Assembly (NCBI RefSeq): GCF_008107635.1
Contig: NZ_SDGZ01000020.1
Coordinates: 1 to 64,000, forward strand
Source: Weissella muntiaci
GTDB lineage: Bacteria; Bacillota; Bacilli; Lactobacillales; Lactobacillaceae
Direction of reading: 5' to 3'
Length of the DNA: 64,000 nucleotides
Positions 1 to 8,174 of this stretch are shown piece after piece. Within the stretch, counting starts at the first letter, position 1. Every line of letters begins with the position of its first letter. A model generated the notes under the pieces. The model was not told where the DNA came from, did no database searches, and was given only the letters and a program-made list of their open reading frames with translations. The translations under genes and the position numbers were made by a program.

Positions 1-47
1 ACGTTATTCAGTTTTCAATGACCTACGTTGCTTTAGACAACTTTTAT

Positions 48-76
48 ATAATATCTCAATCAAAATACATTGTCAA
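48..76 (-). promoter_or_regulatory. Consensus sigma-A promoter firing leftwards
   Basis: On the minus strand there is TTGACA (complement of 71-76), a 17-nt spacer and TATTAT (complement of 48-53). This is an almost ideal housekeeping promoter. It must drive a gene left of the window. Downstream of the -10 lies a broken GTTGTC...CAACG repeat at 26-41 that could be an operator half-site pair. Confidence 0.7.
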
Positions 77-112
77 CAACGTATTTAACTTGATAATAAA
101 TAACTTTCAAAT

Positions 113-135
113 CGTTGTCAGCGTTTGCAACAACG
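113..135. promoter_or_regulatory. cre-like / LacI-type palindrome
   Basis: CGTTGT (113-118) and ACAACG (130-135) flank a core that, on the minus strand, reads TGCAAACGCTGACA (116-129). It fits the CcpA cre consensus TGWAANCGNTNWCA at 13 of 14 positions. CAACAACGT also occurs at 74-82 and 128-136. It lies about 40 nt upstream of the leftward promoter, so it probably belongs to the gene outside the window. A dedicated LacI-family operator is the alternative. Confidence 0.5.
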
Positions 136-276
136 TTAATTATATTACTTAATTGATCATTAAATGTCAAGCATTAAATTAATCAATTTATCATATAAAG
201 ATTTATATTGCCTCGCAAAACAACTTTTATAGATTATAAAAAATTAGGCCTTCCTGCAAGCCCGCTTAACCTTTTC

Positions 277-651
277 TTAATCTAATCTGACCGCAGCCAT
301 CATATCGACGTCCAAAAGTAATTCAGCTGCATCACGTGCGCTAACGAAATGCACACCCACTAAATCCAATCTCGTTAAATCGAAGGCCGTAGAATCGACA
401 GCATCGAGCGTATATAAAGAGATAACCTCGTTACCATCCATCCGCCAACCGGCGATTTCACCCAAACGTAGATTATTAGGATCGATTCCTAAGTCCGTCT
501 TCAATCCCGTTAATAATGATCCCAAAGCTGTATCGCCTTCATGTCGATGCATCTTGACAGTATAAAACTGCTGCTTAGGCAATGTATCTGCAACTAAAAA
601 ATAACTTTGATCATCCCGTGTAAAAATAATCGTTCCTGCAACTAAAGACAT
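277..651 (-). CDS. NUDIX-like protein with degenerate catalytic box
   Basis: This encodes a 124-residue cytosolic protein. The start at 651 follows GGAGG with 7-nt spacing; an in-frame ATG at 669 lacks such a site. The segment around residues 48-70, ending DLGIDPNNLRLGEI, aligns with the part of a NUDIX hydrolase that normally holds the box GX5EX7REUXEEXGU. Here the REU and EE glutamates are replaced (LLTGLKTD). It may therefore bind a nucleotide-like ligand rather than hydrolyse one. It sits 18 nt after the S1-domain gene and is probably co-transcribed with it. The family call is by eye and moderate; a plain hypothetical protein is the alternative. Confidence 0.6.
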   Translation of the reverse strand: MSLVAGTIIFTRDDQSYFLVADTLPKQQFYTVKMHRHEGDTALGSLLTGLKTDLGIDPNNLRLGEIAGWRMDGNEVISLYTLDAVDSTAFDLTRLDLVGVHFVSARDAAELLLDVDMMAAVRLD

Positions 652-669
652 ACCTTCTCCTCCATTCAT

Positions 670-1062
670 TTACTTAAGACGCCTAAGCGCCTCATTAACC
701 ATTTGCGATTTATTGCCAGCAATCGTCATAAAACCGATTGACATATGTGGGCTCGTCCAATAATGATGATACTTAGATCGGCCAGATTCTTCGGTTGGCT
801 TCACGACATTCCTTGAACCATCGATAACCGCCCGCCGCGATAGTGAGATTTTCTGACTATAGTAATCAATATCTAGAATGACGACCTTCAATTCCTGCCC
901 AACCACGAGCTCATCCCCAACATGCTGAATGAACGCCGAACGACATTCCGAAATATGAATCAATCCTTGTGTTTCACGATCAAGTTGTACAAATGCGCCA
1001 TATGGTTGGATACCTGTCACACGCCCACGTACAGTTTGCCCAATACGAAAATCTTTTAACAT
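670..1062 (-). CDS. S1-domain RNA-binding protein (CvfD/YugI type)
   Basis: This 130-residue protein has one S1 OB-fold at residues 1-75, with the typical opening G-x-V-x-G-x-V-x-G-I-x-x-Y-G-A-F-V and the later GLIHISE. A charged tail of about 50 residues follows. Single S1 proteins of this size in Firmicutes (YugI, general stress protein 13, CvfD) associate with RNA or ribosomes and act as post-transcriptional regulators; that role is inferred from the family. A strong AAAGGAGG lies 9 nt before the ATG. The NUDIX-like gene follows directly. Confidence 0.8.
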   Translation of the reverse strand: MLKDFRIGQTVRGRVTGIQPYGAFVQLDRETQGLIHISECRSAFIQHVGDELVVGQELKVVILDIDYYSQKISLSRRAVIDGSRNVVKPTEESGRSKYHHYWTSPHMSIGFMTIAGNKSQMVNEALRRLK

Positions 1063-1134
1063 TATAATTAACCTCCTTTCATTATTTTTTCATACTATGT
1101 ATCCGAAAGTTGTAGTCTTTCGGCCTATTTACTT

Positions 1135-1719
1135 TTATTCCTCAATTGAAGCCTTGATAATTTTTACATCATCAACTGGCTTATCTGCATAATCAACCTT
1201 CACCTTTGAAATTGCGTCAATAACGTCCATTCCTTCGATGATATGACCAAAAACAGTGTGGCGCTGATCCAACCAAGGTGTTCCACCATTTTGGGCATAT
1301 GATTCAACAACTTCGTTATCATAAGCCCCTTTTAGTTGTCGCAACATATCTTTTGGAACACGTGTGGCTTGAACGATGAAAAACTGTGATCCGTTTGTAT
1401 TTGGACCTGCATTGGCCATCGAAAGGGCTCCTCGTAGATTAAACAATTCCTTCGAAAACTCATCATCAAACTTCTTACCGAAAATAGATTCTCCACCCAT
1501 CCCCGTTCCAGTGGGATCTCCACCTTGGATCATAAAGTCTTTAATAACTCGATGAAAGATAATTCCATCATAATAACCTTGATTGATTAATCCCTTGAAA
1601 TTCTCAACCGTCTTAGGTGCTTGTTCCTCAAACAACTTTATCCGAAGAGTTCCCTTTGTTGTTTCTATTACTGCCACTGGGCCAACTGCCTGTGCTAAAT
1701 CAAGTTGTGGAAATGTCAT
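1135..1719 (-). CDS. Peptidyl-prolyl cis-trans isomerase, cyclophilin type
   Basis: This 194-residue cytosolic cyclophilin catalyses cis-trans isomerisation of Xaa-Pro bonds. Family landmarks are visible: FHRVIKDFMIQGGDPTGTG, GALSMANAGPNTNGSQFFI and HTVFGHIIEGMDVI. The conserved FHRV arginine, the Gln of FMIQGGD and the SQFFI segment that form the active site are all present. An in-frame ATG exists at 1782, but the start at 1719 has GGAGG 8 nt upstream and begins exactly where the domain begins. No signal peptide is seen. It stands alone between the S1 gene and the divergent dedA gene. Confidence 0.93.
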   Translation of the reverse strand: MTFPQLDLAQAVGPVAVIETTKGTLRIKLFEEQAPKTVENFKGLINQGYYDGIIFHRVIKDFMIQGGDPTGTGMGGESIFGKKFDDEFSKELFNLRGALSMANAGPNTNGSQFFIVQATRVPKDMLRQLKGAYDNEVVESYAQNGGTPWLDQRHTVFGHIIEGMDVIDAISKVKVDYADKPVDDVKIIKASIEE

Positions 1720-1866
1720 TCTTTGCCTCCAAAAGTAACGCTTAATTATTCTGTCCAATATTATAACATAGTCTATTTTCATGAAATAATCAGACTTGAC
1801 TGTTGGACCTATGCTACACTTAATTGTACATAGTTTGATTTTAAAAGATTTGGAGAATTATTAAAC

Positions 1867-2529
1867 ATGGCCTTTGTCATTGATCTATTTTTACATCTCG
1901 ATGTGCATCTAAACACCTTTGTTAATCAATATGGTGCACTATCTTATGCCCTGCTATTTTTAGTAATTTTCATTGAGACAGGGGCGGTAGTTCTTCCTTT
2001 CCTTCCTGGTGATTCTTTGCTATTCGCGGCCGGTGCCATTTCAGCAATCCAAGGAAACGTATTAAATCATTATGTTCTTATGATTATGTTTTGGATTGCT
2101 GCTTTTGCTGGTGATAATCTTAATTTCTTCATCGGAAGGACAATTGGTTATCGCTTGGTTCGTCATCCAATCCTAGGACGGTTTATTAAAGAAAAACAAC
2201 TTGTCGAAGCTAAAGATTTCTATGAACGCCATGGTGCCATGGCCATTATCTTCGCTCGTTTCTTGCCAATCATTCGTACACTAGGACCTTTCACAGCTGC
2301 TGTCTCTGGATTCAGTTACAAGCGATTTGTTTCGTTAACAGCCATCGCGGCGACTGCCTGGGTGATTATCGGTGTCGAAGCTGGTTACTATTTCGGCCGA
2401 ATTGAATTTATTCAACAACACTTCACATTAGTAATTCTTGGCATTTTACTTGTGACCGCTTTGCCAGCGATAATCGCTGCTATTCGTTCACGCATCATTA
2501 GTAAAAAGCAACAAAAAATGGCTAAATAA
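1867..2529 (+). CDS. DedA family membrane protein
   Basis: This 220-residue integral membrane protein belongs to the DedA/SNARE-associated (VTT) family, whose members flip or scramble lipid carriers such as undecaprenyl phosphate and phosphatidylethanolamine. Seen directly are a reentrant segment FIETGAVVLPFLPGDSLLF, the conserved Asp/Asn turn GDNLNFFIGR, and the F-x-R-F-x-P-x-x-R motif (FARFLPIIRTLGPFTAA). A final transmembrane helix ends in a lysine-rich tail. It is transcribed divergently from the cyclophilin gene and ends in its own terminator. Which lipid it moves cannot be told. Confidence 0.92.
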   Translation: MAFVIDLFLHLDVHLNTFVNQYGALSYALLFLVIFIETGAVVLPFLPGDSLLFAAGAISAIQGNVLNHYVLMIMFWIAAFAGDNLNFFIGRTIGYRLVRHPILGRFIKEKQLVEAKDFYERHGAMAIIFARFLPIIRTLGPFTAAVSGFSYKRFVSLTAIAATAWVIIGVEAGYYFGRIEFIQQHFTLVILGILLVTALPAIIAAIRSRIISKKQQKMAK

Positions 2530-2552
2530 CAAGCGAAAGAATTATTATTGAG

Positions 2553-2585
2553 TGACCAAGTTGACTTTGACTTGGTCGCCTTTTT
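2553..2585 (+). terminator. Terminator of dedA
   Basis: The stem GACCAAG (2554-2560) / CTTGGTC (2571-2577) is followed by GCC and a T run. Confidence 0.85.
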
Positions 2586-2586
2586 A

Positions 2587-2627
2587 TAAAAAAAGACTCC
2601 TGAAATTCAGAAGTCTTTTTTTATTTT
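2587..2627. terminator. Bidirectional terminator between dedA and rpoZ
   Basis: AAAAGACT-C-CTGAA pairs with TTCAG-A-AGTCTTTT. The stem is flanked by A-tracts and T-tracts, so it can end transcription in both directions. It probably ends the gmk-rpoZ operon on the minus strand. Confidence 0.8.
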
Positions 2628-2689
2628 GTACAATAAGTACAATCATCGTATTCTATTTTATTGTAGGCATTTCAAAACACGCCTTGAAA

Positions 2690-2905
2690 CTATGCGTTTT
2701 GATCAATATTATCCGGATCAATCACAACATTACCGGCTTCAATCTCTTCAAAGGCTTGTCCGATTGGCTTAACAGAATCAAACTTAGCCAAAGTGGGTAG
2801 CGCACCTTGCTCAAGATTGTGTGCACGCTTAGCACCAAGGGCAATCAACTTATACCGAGAATCAACTCGCTCTAGCAACTTATCAACAGATGGATATAAA
2901 ATCAT
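2690..2905 (-). CDS. rpoZ: DNA-directed RNA polymerase omega subunit
   Basis: This 71-residue protein has the omega signature: the opening [20 protein letters not shown], then [14 protein letters not shown]. The omega subunit binds beta-prime and assists RNA polymerase assembly. Its ATG overlaps the gmk stop (ATGA) and GAGGAG lies 8 nt upstream, so it is translationally coupled to gmk. The usual next genes of this cluster (priA, fmt) do not follow; instead there is a terminator and the convergent dedA gene. Confidence 0.95.
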   Translation of the reverse strand: MILYPSVDKLLERVDSRYKLIALGAKRAHNLEQGALPTLAKFDSVKPIGQAFEEIEAGNVVIDPDNIDQNA

Positions 2906-3519
2906 TCTTCTAGCTCCTCAATCATTTCAACATATTCTGGCAAGACACGGTGAACTCGTAAACGTTCTACGTTAATAATATCTTTAATTCGTCGAACTGC
3001 CAACTCTACTTCATCATTAATTACGGCATAGTCATAATTTGCCATCATTCTAATTTCAGAAGCAGCCGTCATGACACGCTTTTCAATCACCGTCATATCC
3101 TCAGTACCACGCCCAATTAAGCGATCTTTCAAGGCCTGCAAATCTGGTGGCGTAAGGAAAATATATGCACCTTCTGGCATCTTTTCTTTTACTTGTAGGG
3201 CACCTTGAACTTCAATTTCCAGCAAGACATCTCGTCCTGCCGCTAAAGTCTGGTCAATAAAACGCTTGGGTGTACCATAATAGTTTCCCACATACTCCGC
3301 ATATTCTAGCATACCACCATTAGCGATCTCTGTTTCGAATTCTTCCCGACTAACGAAGAAATAATCTTCGCCGTCAACTTCACCTGCCCTAGGTTGCCGG
3401 GTTGTCATTGAAATCGAATATTGAAAGTCAATATCCGGCTCCTCAAATAACGCCTTACGCACGGTACCTTTTCCAACCCCTGATGGTCCGGAAAGTACAA
3501 TCAATACGCCACGTTTCAT
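2902..3519 (-). CDS. gmk: Guanylate kinase
   Basis: This 205-residue enzyme phosphorylates GMP to GDP with ATP. The P-loop [10 protein letters not shown] is at residues 11-20. The GMP-binding segment [21 protein letters not shown] and the lid region [14 protein letters not shown] are both complete, and length is normal for the family. It forms an operon with rpoZ, as in most Firmicutes. Confidence 0.97.
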   Translation of the reverse strand: MKRGVLIVLSGPSGVGKGTVRKALFEEPDIDFQYSISMTTRQPRAGEVDGEDYFFVSREEFETEIANGGMLEYAEYVGNYYGTPKRFIDQTLAAGRDVLLEIEVQGALQVKEKMPEGAYIFLTPPDLQALKDRLIGRGTEDMTVIEKRVMTAASEIRMMANYDYAVINDEVELAVRRIKDIINVERLRVHRVLPEYVEMIEELEE

Positions 3520-3553
3520 GCTTGCTACCCCATTTCATATAAATAGTAATAGT

Positions 3554-5116
3554 TTAAATTCTACCTTGTTTTGCGCTCTTCGACAACAAATATAATACCC
3601 CAGTTAAAACTACTGCCATATTGGCGGCCAAATATGGCCTAGATATGCGTCCCTTAGGCAAGGGTAATTGATTTCTCAAGTAACCATGTTCCACAATTTC
3701 ATCAATAAAGCTCTGGAGGCTATACACCTTAGTTGGATCAACATCTAACAGCACTCCGAGACGTTCTATTGTTGCTAGTCCGATTGCCTGCCTATCACCT
3801 GCAAATTTCCCCACAGACTTCGATTCCAGCCATTGCATCCAGAGTAACCACATAGGTGCATTGTTCAACAAATCTGCAATTGGGGCTGTCACAGGATCCG
3901 TACTTAGCCAGCGAATCAACTGTACCCCGCCTAACCATTCAACATTAATTTGTTCATTAAACGCATAATAATACCCGCCGTATTGACCTAGTATCTGACG
4001 TGTTCTGAGTTGACCAAGTTGTTGATGTCTATGGCTCGCTTCCGGGATAAAATCCAACAGTGGTCCTAACTCCCATGGCGTTCTAATAAAATGTAAATTG
4101 ACATCATCTGGAACATTCAGATTCATTAGCTTATTATCCATAATCGAAAAGGCAAAGATTTCCTTGGCTCCGTCTGCAGCTGCAAGATTGGCTGGCACAT
4201 TATTTGAGTATCCACCATCAATATAACGTTTCCCAGCAATCTCAACCGGCGCGACCAGTGGGTAAAAGGCACTTGATGCCAAAATCCAGTCGGTAAGTTC
4301 TGTTACCGTCGTTTGCTCCGTTACACGATAGGCCGTCTCCTTCATCGTTGGAAATTCTGTTGCAATTAATGTGAAATCGGCTAATGCCGGCGTTGCCAAC
4401 TCATGAGCAACTGCTGGCTCAATAACTCTTCTCAAAGAATCCTTATTATAGTAATGCCTAGTGATAAAGTTCTTAGTCAAGTTCTTAGTGAATTGTAAGC
4501 GGCTTAAACTGACTTCATCAACCTCATAAACCATCTCAGTAGTTAATTCCGCCCATGTTGCATTTGCGATCGTCGTGTCGAGATGCATTAATGACATGCC
4601 GGTAATTGCACCAACTGAAACACCATATAGCATCGAAGGAATAATTCCATTCTCTGCCAACGCTTCATAAGCCCCGGTCAGAAACGCGCCATGTGCACCA
4701 CCGCCACCAAAAACAAACGCAACTGGATAAACAAATGTCCGCCTCATGGTATCATTCTCGCTATATTTAAACTCAAACTGCTCAAGCCACTTCTGGTCAC
4801 TCGTAAACAATACCTGTAGTTCAACTGATTGCATCCGTAATTTACTAAAATATGTAATCAACTCCGCCATTACATTATTACGATTTACTCGACTTGCAAT
4901 TAATGCTGAATGAATCTTAACCTGTCCATCCGTTTCCTTATACAGGACACCACCGATCACCTCTTCATTCTCTACGACGACCATTTTATGCATGTCCACA
5001 ATACTCAAAGCATCTACATAAGACTCTCGAGCCGCTTTGGCATCTATAAACTGACCGAATAACTGTTGCAAATTTGTTCTTGCCGCATTATTCAAAACTC
5101 CCTCACTGAAAATCAA
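3554..5116 (-). CDS. Patatin-like phospholipase with GNAT-like N-terminal region
   Basis: This 520-residue protein has a patatin (serine lipase/acyl hydrolase) core. It shows the oxyanion motif GGGGAHG (residues 137-143), the nucleophile GVSVG (Ser167) and the dyad aspartate in IDGGYSNN (Asp300). Residues 1-130 are not patatin. The order MVVVENEEVIGGVLYKE ... ELQVLFTSDQKWLEQFEF looks like a GNAT acyltransferase fold. A single transmembrane segment near residues 494-513 suggests C-terminal anchoring in the membrane. The start is a TTG behind an unusually long G run (GGGGGGG); no ATG occurs before residue 42. It sits between recN and gmk. The lipid substrate is unknown. Confidence 0.85.
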   Translation of the reverse strand: MIFSEGVLNNAARTNLQQLFGQFIDAKAARESYVDALSIVDMHKMVVVENEEVIGGVLYKETDGQVKIHSALIASRVNRNNVMAELITYFSKLRMQSVELQVLFTSDQKWLEQFEFKYSENDTMRRTFVYPVAFVFGGGGAHGAFLTGAYEALAENGIIPSMLYGVSVGAITGMSLMHLDTTIANATWAELTTEMVYEVDEVSLSRLQFTKNLTKNFITRHYYNKDSLRRVIEPAVAHELATPALADFTLIATEFPTMKETAYRVTEQTTVTELTDWILASSAFYPLVAPVEIAGKRYIDGGYSNNVPANLAAADGAKEIFAFSIMDNKLMNLNVPDDVNLHFIRTPWELGPLLDFIPEASHRHQQLGQLRTRQILGQYGGYYYAFNEQINVEWLGGVQLIRWLSTDPVTAPIADLLNNAPMWLLWMQWLESKSVGKFAGDRQAIGLATIERLGVLLDVDPTKVYSLQSFIDEIVEHGYLRNQLPLPKGRISRPYLAANMAVVLTGVLYLLSKSAKQGRI

Positions 5117-5137
5117 AAGCCCCCCCTTTATCTATAA

Positions 5138-5178
5138 AAAAGCTTAACGTCGGATAAAGCATCCACGCTAAGCTTAAA
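5138..5178 (-). terminator. Terminator of the folD-recN operon
   Basis: Long stem with AAGCTTA and TAAGCTT arms closing a second stem (GGAT/ATCC), followed on the minus strand by a T run. It lies directly behind the recN stop. Confidence 0.8.
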
Positions 5179-5179
5179 T

Positions 5180-6868
5180 TTATCCCCGTCTACGTTGACT
5201 TGCGCGCTCCAGAAGGTCACGTGCATTGTCCTTAGCTGCTTCTGTTAATTCATCCCCTGATAACATCCGTGCTAATTCTTCAATCCTTCCCTGTTCGTCC
5301 AAACTAGTTAAGGTTGTTTCAGTGCGCTTACCAATAATTTGCTTCTTGATGTAGAAATGATGATCTGCAACGGCTGCTACTTGCGGTAAATGCGTAATCG
5401 TTAACACTTGTGACATTTGGCCAATCATCGCAATCTTCTCAGCAATCGCCTGGGCCACACGTCCCGATACTCCAGTATCTACCTCATCAAATATAATCGA
5501 GGTAATTCCTTGCTCACGCGCAAAAATAGTTTTCATTGCTAACATCATTCTAGATAATTCACCACCAGAGGCAACCTTAACTAGTGGTTTCGCACTTTCA
5601 CCTGGATTTGTTTGAATATAAAACTCTACGTCATCTTGGCCAAATTCATTCAACTGGCTCCGCTTAGAAAACTTCGTTGAAAAAATTGCCTTATCCATAT
5701 ATAAGTCAGCCAATTGTTCATGAATTTTTTTATTCAGCTCCTGAGCAATCTTTACTCGTTCCTTATTCAATTTCTCAGCTAATTCCAGCGTTGCCTTTCG
5801 TACTAGAGCAACTTCATCGGCTAATTCAGCTGCGGTTCGTTCCTTACCACCCATCTGTGCCAATTCACGATCGACGCCATCTTGATGGGCTAACACATCC
5901 GCAATCGTTGTCCCATATTTCCGCTCTAGTGATCGAATCAAGTTCAAGCGCTCTTCAACTTCTTTTAAACGTTCCTCATCGAACTCCATATTATCACGCG
6001 TTGAAAGTAGTTCCGAAGCTGCTTCTTGCAATTCATAATATGCTCCCCGGACGGTTTCAGTTAATTCGCGATATTTTGGCGTTAACTCCTCGACCTCTTC
6101 CAACGAATTGACCGCCAAGGAAACTGTCTCTAGACCGTTTCCTTCCCAGTCTCCTTGAAGTGCTTCGTATGCTTTTGATAGTGATGTTAATACATCTTGG
6201 AAATTCGTTAGCTCTTGATATTCCGACTCAAGTTGCTCCTCCTCACCTTGCTGTAGATTAGCTTCACTTAATTCGCGACTTTGAAAGGTTAACATATCCA
6301 GGCGTTGAGCCCATTCTTGTTCATCATTTTGCCGTTTCTTCAAAGCACCTGCAAGACGCCGATACTCATTGAAGCTTGCTTGATACTGTTCTAGCAACTC
6401 ACCAATTGACTTGCGACCAAATTCATCAAGCAATTTAATATGCCGATCAACATTCATTAACTCTTGATGTTCATTTTGTCCGTGAATATCAACAAGATGA
6501 CTGCCAATTTCTTTCAGCCCCGCTGCATTCACTAATATGCCATTAACTCGGATCACATTACGACCATTACGATGTAACTCACGATGAATCAATAGTTGAT
6601 TATCATCCGCCTCAATCCCGTATTTCTCAAGCATTTGCCAGATTGGCGTACCAGGTTCGATATCAATCAATCCTTGTAAAATTGCTTTATCAGCACCTTC
6701 ACGGATAAAATCGACTGACCCGCGCCCTCCAGTTAATAAACCAACGGCGTCAATGATAATCGATTTACCTGCACCAGTCTCACCAGTCAATACTGTCATC
6801 CCTTGCTGAAAGCTCACGTTCAACTTAGGAATAATCGCAAAATTTTGAATTGATAATTCTTGTAACAT
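5180..6868 (-). CDS. recN: DNA repair protein RecN
   Basis: This 562-residue SMC-like ATPase acts early in double-strand break repair. It has Walker A GETGAGKS near residues 29-36, long central coiled coils, the ABC signature ASGGELSRMMLAM and Walker B SIIFDEVDTGVSG near the C-terminus, and full length for the family. The start has AGGTGG four nt upstream. It lies at the end of a compact minus-strand operon and 22 nt after argR, the order commonly seen in Firmicutes. Confidence 0.97.
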   Translation of the reverse strand: MLQELSIQNFAIIPKLNVSFQQGMTVLTGETGAGKSIIIDAVGLLTGGRGSVDFIREGADKAILQGLIDIEPGTPIWQMLEKYGIEADDNQLLIHRELHRNGRNVIRVNGILVNAAGLKEIGSHLVDIHGQNEHQELMNVDRHIKLLDEFGRKSIGELLEQYQASFNEYRRLAGALKKRQNDEQEWAQRLDMLTFQSRELSEANLQQGEEEQLESEYQELTNFQDVLTSLSKAYEALQGDWEGNGLETVSLAVNSLEEVEELTPKYRELTETVRGAYYELQEAASELLSTRDNMEFDEERLKEVEERLNLIRSLERKYGTTIADVLAHQDGVDRELAQMGGKERTAAELADEVALVRKATLELAEKLNKERVKIAQELNKKIHEQLADLYMDKAIFSTKFSKRSQLNEFGQDDVEFYIQTNPGESAKPLVKVASGGELSRMMLAMKTIFAREQGITSIIFDEVDTGVSGRVAQAIAEKIAMIGQMSQVLTITHLPQVAAVADHHFYIKKQIIGKRTETTLTSLDEQGRIEELARMLSGDELTEAAKDNARDLLERASQRRRG

Positions 6869-6889
6869 TGCGCCACCTACCTTTTTAAG

Positions 6890-7339
6890 CTAGTGATGTA
6901 CCATCAACATCTTTGTAAAATCTTGGGCATCGACCTTTTCTTTTAAAATAACCAGCACGCCAGCATCGTCACCAATCAAGCCAAAGACGTCATTTAAATT
7001 TGCTTCTTCCAATGCCATTTTCAGTGCTGGTCCCGTCCCCGGCGTAACTTTGATCATTACCATATTCTGTTGAGTTGTCACGGTTGTTGTGTCCTCACGC
7101 AAAATTAAGCTCAGTTGATTTAAATAATCAGTATCGGACATAACCGCATATGTGAAGCCACCCTCTTGATTAGGAATCTTCACTAACTGTAATTCAGCGA
7201 TATCACGTGACACAGTCGCCTGGGTCACTTCCCACCCCTGTCCATTCAAATGCTTGACCAAATCCTCCTGCCTTTGAATGCGTTCGGTAAGAACCAACGT
7301 GCGAATCGCTTGCTGTCGTGCTTGCTTACTTCGTCGCAT
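6890..7339 (-). CDS. argR: Arginine repressor family regulator
   Basis: This 149-residue ArgR/AhrC-family DNA-binding protein has the N-terminal winged helix signature TQATVSRDIAELQLVKIP. The C-terminal hexamerisation and arginine-binding domain contains GDDAGVLVIL. It controls arginine metabolism in response to arginine. An upstream in-frame ATG exists at 7363, but GGAGG lies 6 nt before 7339, inside the end of tlyA, so 7339 (or 7342) is the likely start. The gene overlaps tlyA by 14 nt, indicating coupling. Confidence 0.92.
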   Translation of the reverse strand: MRRSKQARQQAIRTLVLTERIQRQEDLVKHLNGQGWEVTQATVSRDIAELQLVKIPNQEGGFTYAVMSDTDYLNQLSLILREDTTTVTTQQNMVMIKVTPGTGPALKMALEEANLNDVFGLIGDDAGVLVILKEKVDAQDFTKMLMVHH

Positions 7340-8174
7340 CATCTTCCTCCGTTCGGCGTGCATTTAATTGCGCATGGGCAGCCTTCACAACAGCTTCACG
7401 TTCAATATGATCCAAAGTTGTTGCGCCTCCATCAAGTTTCAAATGAGCAATGAACTCGATATTCCCTGAGCCACCCTTAATTGGTGAAAAATCCAAACCT
7501 ACAATGCTAAAGCCACTGTTTTCTGCATACTCAGCAACTTTATCAATAACCGCCAAATGCGTAGTCGGATCCTTAATAATCCCATGCTTGCCAACAGCTT
7601 CACGTCCTGCTTCAAACTGTGGCTTAATCAGTGTAGCAACACTTCCATCTGGAGCAAGAATTTTACTTAGTGGTGGCAAGATTAAGTTCAGTGAAATAAA
7701 TGATACATCAATGGTCGCCCTTGTTGGCTGACCTTGCGTAAAATGATCAAGCTCAGCATATCGGAAATTTGTATTTTCCATGACCACGACCCGTTCATCA
7801 GAACGTAACTTCCAAGCCAATTGGTTAGTCCCCACATCTAAAGCATAGACTAGCTTAGCTCCGTTCTGCAATGAGACATCTGTAAACCCTCCAGTTGATG
7901 AACCAATATCCAATACCACTTGGTCTTGCATCACAATGTCAAAGACCTGCAACATCTTCTCTAATTTAAACCCACCCCTGGAAACATACGGCATAGGGGC
8001 TCCTTTAAGATGTAGCTCTATCGTGACAGGAATCTTCTCGCCAGCCTTGTCCATCCGTTGCTCATTTTCACCCAATACTTCACCAGCCATAATGGCCCGT
8101 TTGGCTTGTTCGCGAGATTGAAATAATCCCTGTTGAACAGCCAAAATATCTACTCGTTCTTTTTCAACTGCCAT
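7326..8174 (-). CDS. tlyA: TlyA family rRNA 2'-O-methyltransferase
   Basis: This 282-residue protein has an N-terminal S4 RNA-binding domain (residues 5-65, QQGLFQSREQAKRAIMAGEV) and an FtsJ/RrmJ-like SAM-dependent methyltransferase domain with VVLDIGSSTGGFTDVSLQNGA. TlyA proteins (YqxC in Bacillus), once called haemolysin A, methylate 16S and 23S rRNA. Its ATG overlaps the ispA stop (TAATG), so it is coupled to the upstream gene. Confidence 0.94.
   Translation of the reverse strand: MAVEKERVDILAVQQGLFQSREQAKRAIMAGEVLGENEQRMDKAGEKIPVTIELHLKGAPMPYVSRGGFKLEKMLQVFDIVMQDQVVLDIGSSTGGFTDVSLQNGAKLVYALDVGTNQLAWKLRSDERVVVMENTNFRYAELDHFTQGQPTRATIDVSFISLNLILPPLSKILAPDGSVATLIKPQFEAGREAVGKHGIIKDPTTHLAVIDKVAEYAENSGFSIVGLDFSPIKGGSGNIEFIAHLKLDGGATTLDHIEREAVVKAAHAQLNARRTEEDDATK

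Noticed and set aside
2552-2800. 82-codon plus-strand frame after dedA
   Set aside because: It runs through two terminators and is antisense to rpoZ.
5677-6111. 144-codon open frame opposite recN
   Set aside because: It is the antisense shadow of a well-supported recN coding sequence with no RBS of its own.
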